Source: Neorhodopirellula pilleata
GTDB taxonomy: Bacteria; Planctomycetota; Planctomycetia; Pirellulales; Pirellulaceae
Assembly (NCBI RefSeq): GCF_007859915.1
Contig: NZ_SJPM01000003.1
Location: 447,805-511,804 of the forward strand
DNA: 64,000 nucleotides
Direction of reading: 5' to 3'
Position 1 is the first letter of the stretch; each line of letters opens with the position of its first letter. A program made the position numbers and the translations under genes. Below the pieces are notes generated by a model, which was not told the origin of the DNA, made no database searches, and saw only the letters and a program-made list of their open reading frames with translations. Below, one piece after another: positions 37,122 to 47,484 of this stretch.

Positions 37122-37352
37122 TCAGCATCGCTGTGCGCGTGCCGGTAACGCTTCGACGCGCCGCCGTAGATCGATGTCTTCGCCACAGGCCTTGTCAAGG
37201 AACGACGCGTGCGACACCTCATCGGGCAACTCAAGAGCTGCGGTAAAAATTTCCTCTTCGGTCACAGCCAGATCCAGACTCTGCAGGGAGGTGATTGTCG
37301 GAAAGTCGACAGACGTAACCTCAATGCGAAATTTCTGCCACTGGCTAGCCAA
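37122..37352 (-). pseudogene. Remnant of a Ser/Thr protein kinase N-terminus
   Basis: A 76-residue frame starting 6 bp after the sigma factor stop. EEEIFTAALELPDEVSHASF and LDKACGEDIDLRRRVEAL match the short helical region that precedes the kinase domain in planctomycete Ser/Thr kinases encoded next to ECF sigma factors. The frame then ends; no ATP-binding loop, HRD or DFG motif follows in any frame down to the ankyrin gene start (36985). The kinase domain therefore appears deleted. A true small protein is less likely, because only the adaptor-like piece remains. Confidence 0.65.
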
Positions 37353-37358
37353 CTATTT

Positions 37359-37919
37359 TCAAGATTTCTTTTCGTTTGTTTCAATCGCCCGCCTCAGCCA
37401 GGCCCGCGCATAAGTCCAGTGCCGCCCTGCTGTCCGCTCAGCAAGTCCCATTGTGGCGGCAGCTTCCGCGAGCGTCAGTCCACCAAAATAACGCAACTTG
37501 ACGAGTTCCGCTTTCAAAGGATCTTCCGTTTCCAGTTGCCGCAGTGCTTCATCAAGTGCGATTAAGTCTTCGTGAACTTCAGGAGCCGCGGTAATCTCCG
37601 GCATCAGATCGAGCCGCACCAGACCTCCACCATTTCGCACTGCCGCTTTGCGGCGGGCACGGTCCACGAGAATACGCCGCATCGCTTCCGCAGCAGCGGC
37701 AAAGAAGTGACCGCGACCGTCAAACTGCTGATCGCCGACCATTCGCAAGTAGGCCTCATGCACAAGCGCCGTCGCACTCAGCGTATTGCCAGGGGCCTCG
37801 GCAGCAATCCGCACGGCAGCAAGCTTGCGTAACTCGTCATAAACAAGCGGCAAGAGTTGCTCTGCCGCTTCAGGCTTTCCTTGACCAATGATCGTAATCA
37901 ATCGAATGACTTCATTCAT
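37359..37919 (-). CDS. ECF-type sigma-70 family RNA polymerase sigma factor
   Basis: 186 residues. Region 2: EAAEQLLPLVYDELRKLAAV and TALVHEAYLRMVG; the segment GHFFAAAAEAMRRILVDRARRK (about 75-96) is a hallmark of the ECF sub-group (TIGR02999-like) common in planctomycetes. Region 4: LRYFGGLTLAEAAATMGLAERTAGRHW, then ARAWLRRAI. The ATG at 37919 is chosen because MNEVIRLITIIGQG matches the family start; the frame extends to 37988 without support. In relatives, the partner gene encodes a Ser/Thr kinase that controls the sigma factor; here only a fragment of it survives downstream, so regulation may be lost or supplied elsewhere. Confidence 0.9.
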   Translation of the reverse strand: MNEVIRLITIIGQGKPEAAEQLLPLVYDELRKLAAVRIAAEAPGNTLSATALVHEAYLRMVGDQQFDGRGHFFAAAAEAMRRILVDRARRKAAVRNGGGLVRLDLMPEITAAPEVHEDLIALDEALRQLETEDPLKAELVKLRYFGGLTLAEAAATMGLAERTAGRHWTYARAWLRRAIETNEKKS

Positions 37920-38070
37920 AGTCGCGTAATTCACCATCTTCAATACGAGGGCAACCAAGTCAATCGAGAAGATGCTGCCCGTTGCCAATAGTGCCAGTTG
38001 CCAATGGTGCCAGCTGCCGGGTCTTCGCTATCGCTGCGACCCAGCCTACGAATTTATCGGGCGGATTGGT

Positions 38071-41000
38071 TTATGGTCTTTTTTTGCGCATGTGGGGTAG
38101 GCGGCGGCCTTGGGTGGCGGCGGTGGTGAGTTGAATGCGGATGTCGTCGAGGGTGAGAGGGCTGACGGGGATCGTGATGAGGTCTTGGAGGTCGATCTCG
38201 CTGACTAAGTTTCGCTTGCCGATCTTTTCGACTTCTTCGTCGAGCGCTGATAGCCAAGGTGGTAAGTCCAAACCGACTCCGACGGGGCGTTTGGATAGCT
38301 CATGGGCTTCTTGTTCGAGTTGCTCGAACGCGGCGCTGTCGCGGTTGGCTTCCGCGTCGGCCATCGCGGGGGCGATGAAGGCTCGCATGCGATCGATCGT
38401 CATCGGCTGGACGAAACGTTCTTCGATTCGATCGGCGATGGTGGGCATTCGCATCGAGTATCGTTGTTGAAGTTCACGCAGTCGCTTGACGTACAGTTCG
38501 GCTTCCGAGGTGATCCGTTCGTTCAAACTGTTTCGCCAAGCCAGCGCGGCGTCGTCGAGGCCCATCCGCACGAGTACTTGGTGCGTCCACATGATCGGTT
38601 TGAGGTTCCAGGCGACGCGTTCATAGCGGGCTTTGAGTCGCAAGAAATCCAAGAACGTGTAGATCATTTCACCACGATCGCTTTGCGTCGTTGTGCTGTT
38701 GTAGTCTTGGTACTCGGCGTGATGATCCATCAAGGCTTCGAAAACCAACGTGATCCAGCGGGCCGCTTCGGGGAGTTCGATCCGCCCTTCTTCGATCGCG
38801 ATCATCAGGTCGGTGTCGTCGAGCAGATCGTCGCCGTCTTGCCATGACCGGCTGAGCCAGCTCTCGACGCCTTGATGCAGGACCGCGCGGATGTTGCTGA
38901 GTTGCAAGAAGCCTTGGGTGAACAGTGGATCGCCGAAAGTCCGAATGAATTCGACCAAGCGTTTCCATTTGGCTGTATCGCCGACCGATTCCAAGGGTGA
39001 AAGCCGCAACGTTTGGCTGTGGGCGAGCCAACTGCCGAGCATCACTTCGGTGAGTTTTTCCAATTGAGGGATCAGGGTATCGGCAATCAGCTTTTGATCC
39101 GTGGGGGTCAAGTGGCGATCGGCGGCGGTGGACAAGCCGGCGTCAAGATGCGGGTAAGGCGGCAGCGTGGAACAGGCGTGCAAGACGGCCTCAGACATCG
39201 AACCTACCATCGAGCGATACCCCGCTCGATACAGTCCGTCGAACTCGGTGACGGCACCCGCGCCGATCGGATTGCGTTGTTCCATTTGCCGGGCCGTTTC
39301 GATCAACCGGCAGGTTTCGGTCATCAGGCCGCGTCGGGGTAACCAGTGCAATAAATGACGCAGCACCCGTTCGCGGAGACGGGCGACATAAATCTTGACC
39401 GGGTCACCGCCGCGAGAGAGCGGAATGTAAAGGAGGCTGCGATGGATGACCGACTCGACGAAGGCGGGGAACGTATGACGGGCTCGCTCGGCGTCGCCTG
39501 CGATCAGGGCGGCGAACAGTTCGATCGCGCCGGCATCGTCTTCGGCGAACTCTTCGCCCGCGTCCGAAGCGATCTTGCCGTCAAGGGCCAACAACGCGCT
39601 GGCGATCAACCGCCGCGCATCGGACATCTCGACGGCGGTTTCGATGACGCGTTCCATCAACGAATCACGCAACACGCGTCGACGGTCGTAGGTCCGCATG
39701 GATTCGTTGTCGGTGCCGGCCGGCTTGACTTGATAGGCCCGCACGTCACTGAGTAGTTTCAACAAGCCGATGCGATTTTCAACGGCGCGACGTGCCCAAG
39801 CTTGCAGCGACTGGATCTGTTGACGGCGAAACTCAGGGTCAACTTCGGCTGCCTTACCAACTTGGGATGTCACATCGACGGGCGATTCGAGATCCACGGT
39901 TTGGTTGGTGATGGCGACATCGGCACCGACGGCCCACATGCGGGCGAGGGCTTGCAGGAAGTCCAAGCGGTTGCCGAGGCGTTTGACTTCCGTTTCGAGT
40001 TCGTCGACGCTTTCGCTCTCGCCGCTAGTGTCGAAAATCGCACCTTCGTTTCCGTCGTCGGTCGTGTCGCGATAAATCACGTCTTCGTAAGCGGCGTCGA
40101 ACAATCCCGATTCATCATCGTCGTCACCGGGATCGAGCAGATCATCGGTCGCCGAGGCCAGTTCGCGTTCCCACTGGTCACCCGAGCGTGATGGGTTGTT
40201 TTCGTCGCCGACTTCGAATTTCGGTGCCGACCAAAACGATTCGGCGTTGGCTTCGAGATAGTCAAAGAACTTATTGACCCGCGGCCACAGCTCACCGGGT
40301 TGGTCACGCAAGTGACCGCGAAGTTGCAACAGCCAGCGTTCGGCAAGCCGCGGCAATGAACTCGCCCCGCTGCGCAGTCCGACACGATCGGCTTGTCCGA
40401 GCCAATGAATCAACAAGGCTTGAGCGGGGATGAAGTCTTTGCGTTCGAGCAGTGCCGAGATCACGAGCATGTAAGCCCGCGGTGAATCGAACAGATCGGC
40501 GTGGGGTGCCCAAAATGCGATGTCGCCTTGGCGAGCCCCGCCGCGATGCCACAGTCTGAGTGCTTGAGCGACCAACCGAGCCGAATCGTATGACTCCCAG
40601 GGATCGGCGGCTTCGACCGATTCGACGGTGTGGGCGGCGAAGGTTTGCCACCACTGGGCGATCTCGCGGTACTGGGTGTCCATTTGGTCGTAGGCGGCTT
40701 CGTCATCACGGGCAGCCGCTTCGCTCCAAACGCGGGCGATGTAGCCGAACAAACTTTCAATGATGTAAAGCAGTTCATCCAAGCGGCTGTCGTGGATCGA
40801 GTTTTCGATTCCCGGATACAGGCTGTAGTTGCCCATGAACCCGAGGATATCCCAAGGGTCCATCAGTGCGCCACATTGGATCGCTCGTCGGATCAGGTCG
40901 TAGGTTTGTTCGGGAACTTCGATCGCCCGTTCAAGATCGCCGGCTCGTAGGGCTCGCAGCCCGAGCGTCATGCAGCAATCGATCCGGCACATCAACCGGG

Positions 41001-42345
41001 CGGATGCGGCCGAAACCACATCGGCTTGTTTGGCGGCCGAATCGGGGTAACCCATGCGGGCGTAGATTCGGGCCAATTGGACGTGTTGCAATTGGACGGC
41101 GCGGCTGCGGGCGAGCGACGCGTTGAGATGCTGCCTTGCCGCGCCGAAGGGTTGGTGACGTTTTTCCGCTTCGAGCATCAACCGTTCCCCGTGCGGTCCT
41201 CCGATTTGCGAAATTCGCCATCGGTAGAACTCGTCGCGGTAATTGGCGATCGGCACCATCAACGACCGCAAGGTCACGTCACTGGAATACGCACCCGGCC
41301 CCCAACCGGAAACGCCCGAGGCCATCAACATCGTTCCGGCGAGCACGGAAGCGGCTTCCTCTAAGATCTCGTCGGCGTCTAAATCGGTCGCTTCGCGAAC
41401 CCGTTGCATCAGCGAATCCAACGTGACGCTGCGAAGGATGAAGCGATCGTACTTTCCGTCCGCGTCGATCGAGCGTTCGTCCCAACCGCCGAAATGGTAA
41501 TTGGGTCGTCGATTCACCGGATGATCAAAGTCGTAGGCGCGTGGGTCCAGGCACAGTTCTTTGATTTGGTTGGGGTCCATCGCGGCGGCACGCAAGACGT
41601 CTTCGGGTGCCGTCGTGATGCACCGTAACGCCCGGCGAACTAACTCGCGCCAGGGTCCGGCGGAGATCCCGGCGCCGTCGATGGCCAGCGGAATCGGTCG
41701 GACGAATTCATGCGAGTAAGGCTGGCACGCTCGGTTCTCCAAGACGGCGACGGGCCGATAGCCGACGTAGTCGTTGAGTTGCGAGATGACTTGATCGACG
41801 AGTTGGTTTTCGTCGTCGATCGAGGATTGTTCGCCGAGCCGTTGCAACATCGCTTCGGCACAGCGAGCCAGAAAAAAACCGTTGAAGATGATCTCGGGTT
41901 CGAGATGAAACAGCAAGTCGCGATGAAAGTCGAGGTAGCTCGGCAGCAATTTCGACCACAAGATTCGAATCACGCACTCGGCTCGGGAGACATCGCCGAA
42001 CGCCGACGTGTTAGCTTGCAACGATTCAGTGGTCTCTTCGAGCCATCGCCGGATGATCAAGAACGGTGGTGGTCCGGATAGCACATCACCACCGGACGCT
42101 TCGTCGTGAACTCGGTTCCACGCTTTGAGAATCGCGGGTTGGGCCGGCCCGGACGAGAAGTTCAGATAACCGACGAGACTTTGCAACGCCTCGCGTCCCG
42201 CTGCGGACGGGCCTTCCAAGGCGGCACGCCAGGACGTTTCGAAGTTTTCTTCAGACACCAGGGAATGCAGCGGCGAGGTGAACGATTGAGAACCCTTGCC
42301 CTTGGTCGAGTCCGCAGGACGGTCGCTGGAAGGATTCGAAGACAT
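38071..42345 (-). CDS. Large uncharacterised cytoplasmic protein (1,424 residues)
   Basis: No family recognised. 1,424 residues, no signal peptide and no membrane segment, rich in Arg, Glu, Leu and Trp, likely all-helical (repeat-like helices such as LDELLYIIESLFGYIARVW and ADEILEEAASVLAGTML). An acidic patch (DLLDPGDDDDESGLFDAAYED) lies near residues 735-760. The tail is basic (RRLPHMRKKRP). The ATG at 42345 (MSSNPSSDRPADSTKG) is taken as start because the upstream frame to 42513 is not protein-like; no ribosome site is visible. A single unbroken 4.3 kb frame supports a real gene. The sigma gene lies downstream and repeats lie upstream; context gives no function. Confidence 0.75.
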   Translation of the reverse strand: MSSNPSSDRPADSTKGKGSQSFTSPLHSLVSEENFETSWRAALEGPSAAGREALQSLVGYLNFSSGPAQPAILKAWNRVHDEASGGDVLSGPPPFLIIRRWLEETTESLQANTSAFGDVSRAECVIRILWSKLLPSYLDFHRDLLFHLEPEIIFNGFFLARCAEAMLQRLGEQSSIDDENQLVDQVISQLNDYVGYRPVAVLENRACQPYSHEFVRPIPLAIDGAGISAGPWRELVRRALRCITTAPEDVLRAAAMDPNQIKELCLDPRAYDFDHPVNRRPNYHFGGWDERSIDADGKYDRFILRSVTLDSLMQRVREATDLDADEILEEAASVLAGTMLMASGVSGWGPGAYSSDVTLRSLMVPIANYRDEFYRWRISQIGGPHGERLMLEAEKRHQPFGAARQHLNASLARSRAVQLQHVQLARIYARMGYPDSAAKQADVVSAASARLMCRIDCCMTLGLRALRAGDLERAIEVPEQTYDLIRRAIQCGALMDPWDILGFMGNYSLYPGIENSIHDSRLDELLYIIESLFGYIARVWSEAAARDDEAAYDQMDTQYREIAQWWQTFAAHTVESVEAADPWESYDSARLVAQALRLWHRGGARQGDIAFWAPHADLFDSPRAYMLVISALLERKDFIPAQALLIHWLGQADRVGLRSGASSLPRLAERWLLQLRGHLRDQPGELWPRVNKFFDYLEANAESFWSAPKFEVGDENNPSRSGDQWERELASATDDLLDPGDDDDESGLFDAAYEDVIYRDTTDDGNEGAIFDTSGESESVDELETEVKRLGNRLDFLQALARMWAVGADVAITNQTVDLESPVDVTSQVGKAAEVDPEFRRQQIQSLQAWARRAVENRIGLLKLLSDVRAYQVKPAGTDNESMRTYDRRRVLRDSLMERVIETAVEMSDARRLIASALLALDGKIASDAGEEFAEDDAGAIELFAALIAGDAERARHTFPAFVESVIHRSLLYIPLSRGGDPVKIYVARLRERVLRHLLHWLPRRGLMTETCRLIETARQMEQRNPIGAGAVTEFDGLYRAGYRSMVGSMSEAVLHACSTLPPYPHLDAGLSTAADRHLTPTDQKLIADTLIPQLEKLTEVMLGSWLAHSQTLRLSPLESVGDTAKWKRLVEFIRTFGDPLFTQGFLQLSNIRAVLHQGVESWLSRSWQDGDDLLDDTDLMIAIEEGRIELPEAARWITLVFEALMDHHAEYQDYNSTTTQSDRGEMIYTFLDFLRLKARYERVAWNLKPIMWTHQVLVRMGLDDAALAWRNSLNERITSEAELYVKRLRELQQRYSMRMPTIADRIEERFVQPMTIDRMRAFIAPAMADAEANRDSAAFEQLEQEAHELSKRPVGVGLDLPPWLSALDEEVEKIGKRNLVSEIDLQDLITIPVSPLTLDDIRIQLTTAATQGRRLPHMRKKRP

Positions 42346-42706
42346 GGAAGGGGAATGCCGAACAAACGGGAACGGGACGCCATCTCTCCCGACGAAATCG
42401 GAGGAGATGGCTGAATGCTTTAAGGTTGCGGCCGGTTGAGTTAGTGCATTAGGCAATTCTTGTGAGCCGATGACGCTAGCCACGGGCCCCGCAGGACGGA
42501 TAATATACCGCAAGGCCCGAGGCTAGCGGGCTGTTGATTTAATCGTAACCCGAAGCGTGAGCGAGGGATCGAACACAATTAAATCCTCTTTTTATATCCC
42601 TCGCTCACGCTTCGGGTTACGATGCAAACTATCAACACGCCGCTAGTGCCATCGGCTCACTAAATCAACAGCCCGATAGTGCGTTGCCGCTGATACCGTG
42701 GTTGAT
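42346..42706. other. Intergenic region upstream of the 1,424-residue protein
   Basis: No gene recognised. It holds the leader of the large gene (42346-42513) and the composite palindrome at 42522-42682. Confidence 0.5.
42522..42682. repeat. Nested composite palindrome, locus 2
   Basis: Outer inverted repeat GCTAGCGGGCTGTTGATTTA (42522-42541) against 42661-42682. Inner inverted repeat 42542-42569 against 42596-42623, perfect over 28 nt (core CCCGAAGCGTGAGCGAGGG), with a 26-nt A/T-rich loop. Between the inner right arm and outer right arm is a single copy of the GTGAGCCGATGGC module (42642-42660, inverse strand). The outer module recurs around a different inner hairpin at 54375-54502, and the inner hairpin recurs inside a different outer module at 2042-2119. 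Confidence 0.9.
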
Positions 42707-43045
42707 CTAGCTTCGCTTCTTTTTGGCCGCCTTCTTCACGGTTTTCTTGACGCTCTTCTTGGCCGCCTTCTTCACGCTTTTCTTGGCGGTAGCTTTTACC
42801 GCTTTCTTGGAAACCTTGACTGACTTCTTTACCGACTTCTTAGCGGGTTGACTGGCGGACTTTTTCGCCGATTGCTTGACCGATTTTTTAACGGACTTCT
42901 TCGCGGACTTTTTAGTCCCCGCTTTCTTGCTTCCCGCCTTGGCGGTCTTGGGGGAGGTCTTAGCGGTTGTCTTGGCACCGCCGCCGAAGGCGGAGTCCCA
43001 ACCGTCAGAGTATTTTTCGTTTGTGCCGACTCGCAGGATCGTCAT
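42707..43045 (-). CDS. Lysine-rich histone H1-like DNA-binding protein
   Basis: 112 residues. After a short N-terminus (MTILRVGTNEKYSDGWDSAF) the rest is Lys/Ala/Ser repeats (KKSVKKSVKQSAKKSASQ), like histone H1 C-terminal tails and the histone-like proteins of planctomycetes and chlamydiae. It should be strongly basic and probably binds DNA without sequence preference, compacting the nucleoid. The repeat units AKKSVKK recur about seven times, suggesting growth by slippage. The ATG at 43045 fits the conserved N-terminus, with GAGG about 12 nt upstream. The protein is separated from ettA by 140 bp on the same strand. Confidence 0.85.
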   Translation of the reverse strand: MTILRVGTNEKYSDGWDSAFGGGAKTTAKTSPKTAKAGSKKAGTKKSAKKSVKKSVKQSAKKSASQPAKKSVKKSVKVSKKAVKATAKKSVKKAAKKSVKKTVKKAAKKKRS

Positions 43046-43185
43046 CGTGTCGATTGCCTCGCAATAAAATGGATGGGTAACGGTGAAAGGGATCGTCGCG
43101 GCTGACGATCGAACCCTTCACCGTGTGAACGTTACCACCATGTTTTATCGCATCTGCGAAAATCTACGAGGGGAGAGAGAATCGA

Positions 43186-44865
<1,680 letters not shown>

Positions 44866-44984
44866 AGTGGAAGCTGTTGGCTCTCGGCGATTGGCGGTTA
44901 GCGATTGGAAACGGAAGGATTGGTGGGACGATGCGAGTGGCTAGGGTTGCTAGTGGCTCGTGACGATTCAAAATTCGAGTGTTC

Positions 44985-45056
44985 GTGGTAGCTGGACTCG
45001 CAAGAGTTCAGTCGGTTTCCTGGCGAAGACCGAAGGCTTGCGACTCCGGCTACCAC
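44985..45056. repeat. Imperfect inverted repeat between Uma2-family gene and ettA
   Basis: GTGGTAGCTGGACTCGCAAG (44985-45004) faces CTTGCGACTCCGGCTACCAC (45037-45056), 20 nt with two or three mismatches, separated by 32 nt with a weaker inner pairing. It lies in the 212-bp gap downstream of the Uma2-family gene stop (45078) and upstream of ettA. It may end the upstream transcript, but no T-tract follows. Confidence 0.65.
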
Positions 45057-45077
45057 ATTTTGATCGGTCTCAAAGCA

Positions 45078-45683
45078 CTAGGTAAAAAACTCGCTGACTT
45101 TTGCTTGAAAGGTTGGTTGGATCTCGGGTAGTTCGATGGTGTCGTTTTCAGTCAGCACGGTGTCGCTGCCATCGCCACGAAATAAACGCACGGTGCGTTG
45201 TTTCGGATCGACGACGCATACGACTAAAACGTCAATGCCCAAGTACTCACCGATCTTGATATGAGTTTGCGACCAACGATCGGTTTTTGAAAGCACTTCG
45301 AACACGACTTCGGGAGCGGGAGCGTCATAGCTGTCTGGGACCTTCTCTTTCGGCATCCGTTGATACGAACAGTAAGCCACATCGGCACCGCGAACCGAAT
45401 CGGGGTCGCGTCGGACCAAAATGCCCGCGTCGTTGCCGAAGACGGTTCCACATTCATGCTTTTTGCAGTGAACTTTCAACAGGTAGGCGATTTCGAGACA
45501 GATCGCGCCGTGTGAAATCGACGGCTGGTTCATCGCAACCACCTTTCCTTGGATCAGTTCACTGCTTGGGGGAAGCCCTTGGGCGACTTGGTACTCTTCG
45601 GCAGTCATCAAACGATACGACGTATCGTCCGATTCACGCACCGCACCCGAGTCACCGATTCGTCCGCCGATCACATCGTTCAC
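45078..45683 (-). CDS. Uma2 family (DUF820) restriction-endonuclease-fold protein
   Basis: 201 residues. The Uma2/DUF820 pattern is present: MTAEEYQVAQGL near 26-37, ELIQGKVVAMNQPSISHG near 42-59, VRGADVAYC near 97-105 with the acidic residue, PAPEVVFEVLSKTDRW near 122-137 with the Glu-x-Leu-S motif of the PD-(D/E)XK core, and ILVVCVVDPKQRTV-like strand near 151-164. The role of this family in cells is not established. It begins 4 bp after the guaA stop, so the two are probably co-transcribed. The start ATG at 45683 is the only one consistent with the spacing; the first 25 residues are not conserved. Confidence 0.88.
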   Translation of the reverse strand: MNDVIGGRIGDSGAVRESDDTSYRLMTAEEYQVAQGLPPSSELIQGKVVAMNQPSISHGAICLEIAYLLKVHCKKHECGTVFGNDAGILVRRDPDSVRGADVAYCSYQRMPKEKVPDSYDAPAPEVVFEVLSKTDRWSQTHIKIGEYLGIDVLVVCVVDPKQRTVRLFRGDGSDTVLTENDTIELPEIQPTFQAKVSEFFT

Positions 45684-45687
45684 ACTT

Positions 45688-47298
45688 TTACTCCCATTCG
45701 ATCGTCGCGGGCGGTTTGCTGCTGATGTCGTAACAGACCCTGTTGACGCCTTTGACTTCGTTGATGATTCGCGTGCTGATCCGGGCGAGCAACTCGTAAG
45801 GCAGGTGGCTCCAGTCGGCCGTCATGAAATCGTCCGTGTTGACACAGCGAACCGCGACGGCGTTGTCATACGTTCTTGCGTCGCCCATGACCCCGACACT
45901 TTGGACGGGCAACAGCACCGCGAACGCTTGCGAGGTATCCCGGTACAGACCGGCGTTCTCGATCTCCTCGACGACGATCGCATCGGCTTCCCGCAAGACC
46001 TTCAGCTTGTCGCGGGTGACTTCGCCCAAACAACGCACCGCCAACCCGGGGCCGGGGAACGGATGTCGCCAAACGAGTTTTTCAGGCAAGCCTAATTCCA
46101 AACCTAACCGGCGGACTTCGTCTTTGAATAAATCTCGCAGCGGTTCGATCAGCTCGAACCCGAGTTCTTCGGGCAAGCCGCCGACGTTGTGATGCAGCTT
46201 GATCGTCGCGGCGGGGCCATCTTTGTCGGCGCCGCTTTCGATCACGTCGGGATACAGAGTGCCTTGGGCAAGGAAGTGCGCCTCCTCGATCTTTTCCGCT
46301 TCGGCTTTAAAACATTCGATGAACGCGTGACCGATGCGGCGACGTTTCTCTTGAGGTTCCTCGATACCGGCCAAGTCGCTGAGGAATTGATCTTCGGCAT
46401 CGACGACGTGCAAGTCGGTTTGGAAGTGGCTCGAGAATTCTTCGATGACGAGTTGTTGTTCGTTCTTACGCAACAATCCGTTGTCGACCAAGATGCACGA
46501 CAACTGCGACCCGATCGCTTTGTATAAAAGTGCCGCGACGACCGACGAGTCGACGCCACCGGACAAACCGCAAATCACTCGCTTGTTGCCGACTTGTTCA
46601 CGAATCGTCTCGATGGCGGCGTTGGCGAAATCATCCAAACGCCACGTCCCATCACACCCGCAAACCTCGCGAACGAAGTTGCGAAGGATCTGCCCACCTT
46701 GAGGCGTGTGGGTGACTTCGGGATGAAACTGCATCCCAAACACGGGCCGGGTGTTGTGCCGGATCGCCGCGTAGGGGCACGTCGACGTGCGAGCCATCAC
46801 GGTGAACTGATCGGCGATTTGAGAGACTTGATCTCCGTGACTCATCCAAACTTGTTCGGAATCGTTGAGTCCGCGAAAGATCGAATCGCGATCGACAAAC
46901 TCGCACATCGCCCGGCCGAACTCACGACTGGGCGTGTTGTCGACCTTGCCGCCGAGAGCTTGGCAAGCGATCTGCATTCCGTAGCAAATCCCCAGAATCG
47001 GGATGTTCAAATCAAAGATCGCCGGGTCGACTTGCGGGGCACCCTCGGCGTAAACGCTCGACGGGCCGCCGGACAAAATCACGCCCTGCGGAGCCAATTC
47101 GGCGATCCGCTCGGCGGTGATATCGTGACGGACGATCGTGCAGTAGACGTTTTGTTCACGCACCCGTCGGGCGATCAACTGAGCGTATTGGGACCCGAAG
47201 TCCAAAACGACGATCCGTTGATCGGTCAGCGCGGCGGCGGGGGTGTCGCCGGAGACGGATTCGGGTTGGGTGGTGGCGGTCAGGTCACTCGTGCTCAT
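45688..47298 (-). CDS. guaA: GMP synthase (glutamine-hydrolysing)
   Basis: Converts XMP to GMP using glutamine and ATP, the last step of guanine nucleotide synthesis. 536 residues. Glutamine amidotransferase domain: [16 protein letters not shown] near 29-44, [15 protein letters not shown] with the catalytic Cys near 104, and [13 protein letters not shown] near 193 with the His/Glu. ATP pyrophosphatase domain: [15 protein letters not shown] near 245-259. The C-terminal dimerisation domain ends [17 protein letters not shown], the family signature. The ATG at 47298 starts 20 non-conserved residues ahead of the core; the frame also extends to 47385. Divergent from the two-haem cytochrome gene; 187 bp between the starts. 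Confidence 0.97.
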   Translation of the reverse strand: MSTSDLTATTQPESVSGDTPAAALTDQRIVVLDFGSQYAQLIARRVREQNVYCTIVRHDITAERIAELAPQGVILSGGPSSVYAEGAPQVDPAIFDLNIPILGICYGMQIACQALGGKVDNTPSREFGRAMCEFVDRDSIFRGLNDSEQVWMSHGDQVSQIADQFTVMARTSTCPYAAIRHNTRPVFGMQFHPEVTHTPQGGQILRNFVREVCGCDGTWRLDDFANAAIETIREQVGNKRVICGLSGGVDSSVVAALLYKAIGSQLSCILVDNGLLRKNEQQLVIEEFSSHFQTDLHVVDAEDQFLSDLAGIEEPQEKRRRIGHAFIECFKAEAEKIEEAHFLAQGTLYPDVIESGADKDGPAATIKLHHNVGGLPEELGFELIEPLRDLFKDEVRRLGLELGLPEKLVWRHPFPGPGLAVRCLGEVTRDKLKVLREADAIVVEEIENAGLYRDTSQAFAVLLPVQSVGVMGDARTYDNAVAVRCVNTDDFMTADWSHLPYELLARISTRIINEVKGVNRVCYDISSKPPATIEWE

Positions 47299-47484
47299 CA
47301 AATCTTCCGAAAACGACGGATAGGGCCAATCCAACAGTGTAGAAGTTGGCTCAAAGTTACCCAAGGGGCGAAATGGCGGGTTCATTGGCGCGTCGAGGGC
47401 GTTTCGGGTTTAAGATAAGATAGAGTGTCCCCCGGACGCGTTCGCATTTTCGCCCGCAGCTTCGTTCATTGACGACCCAGATTC

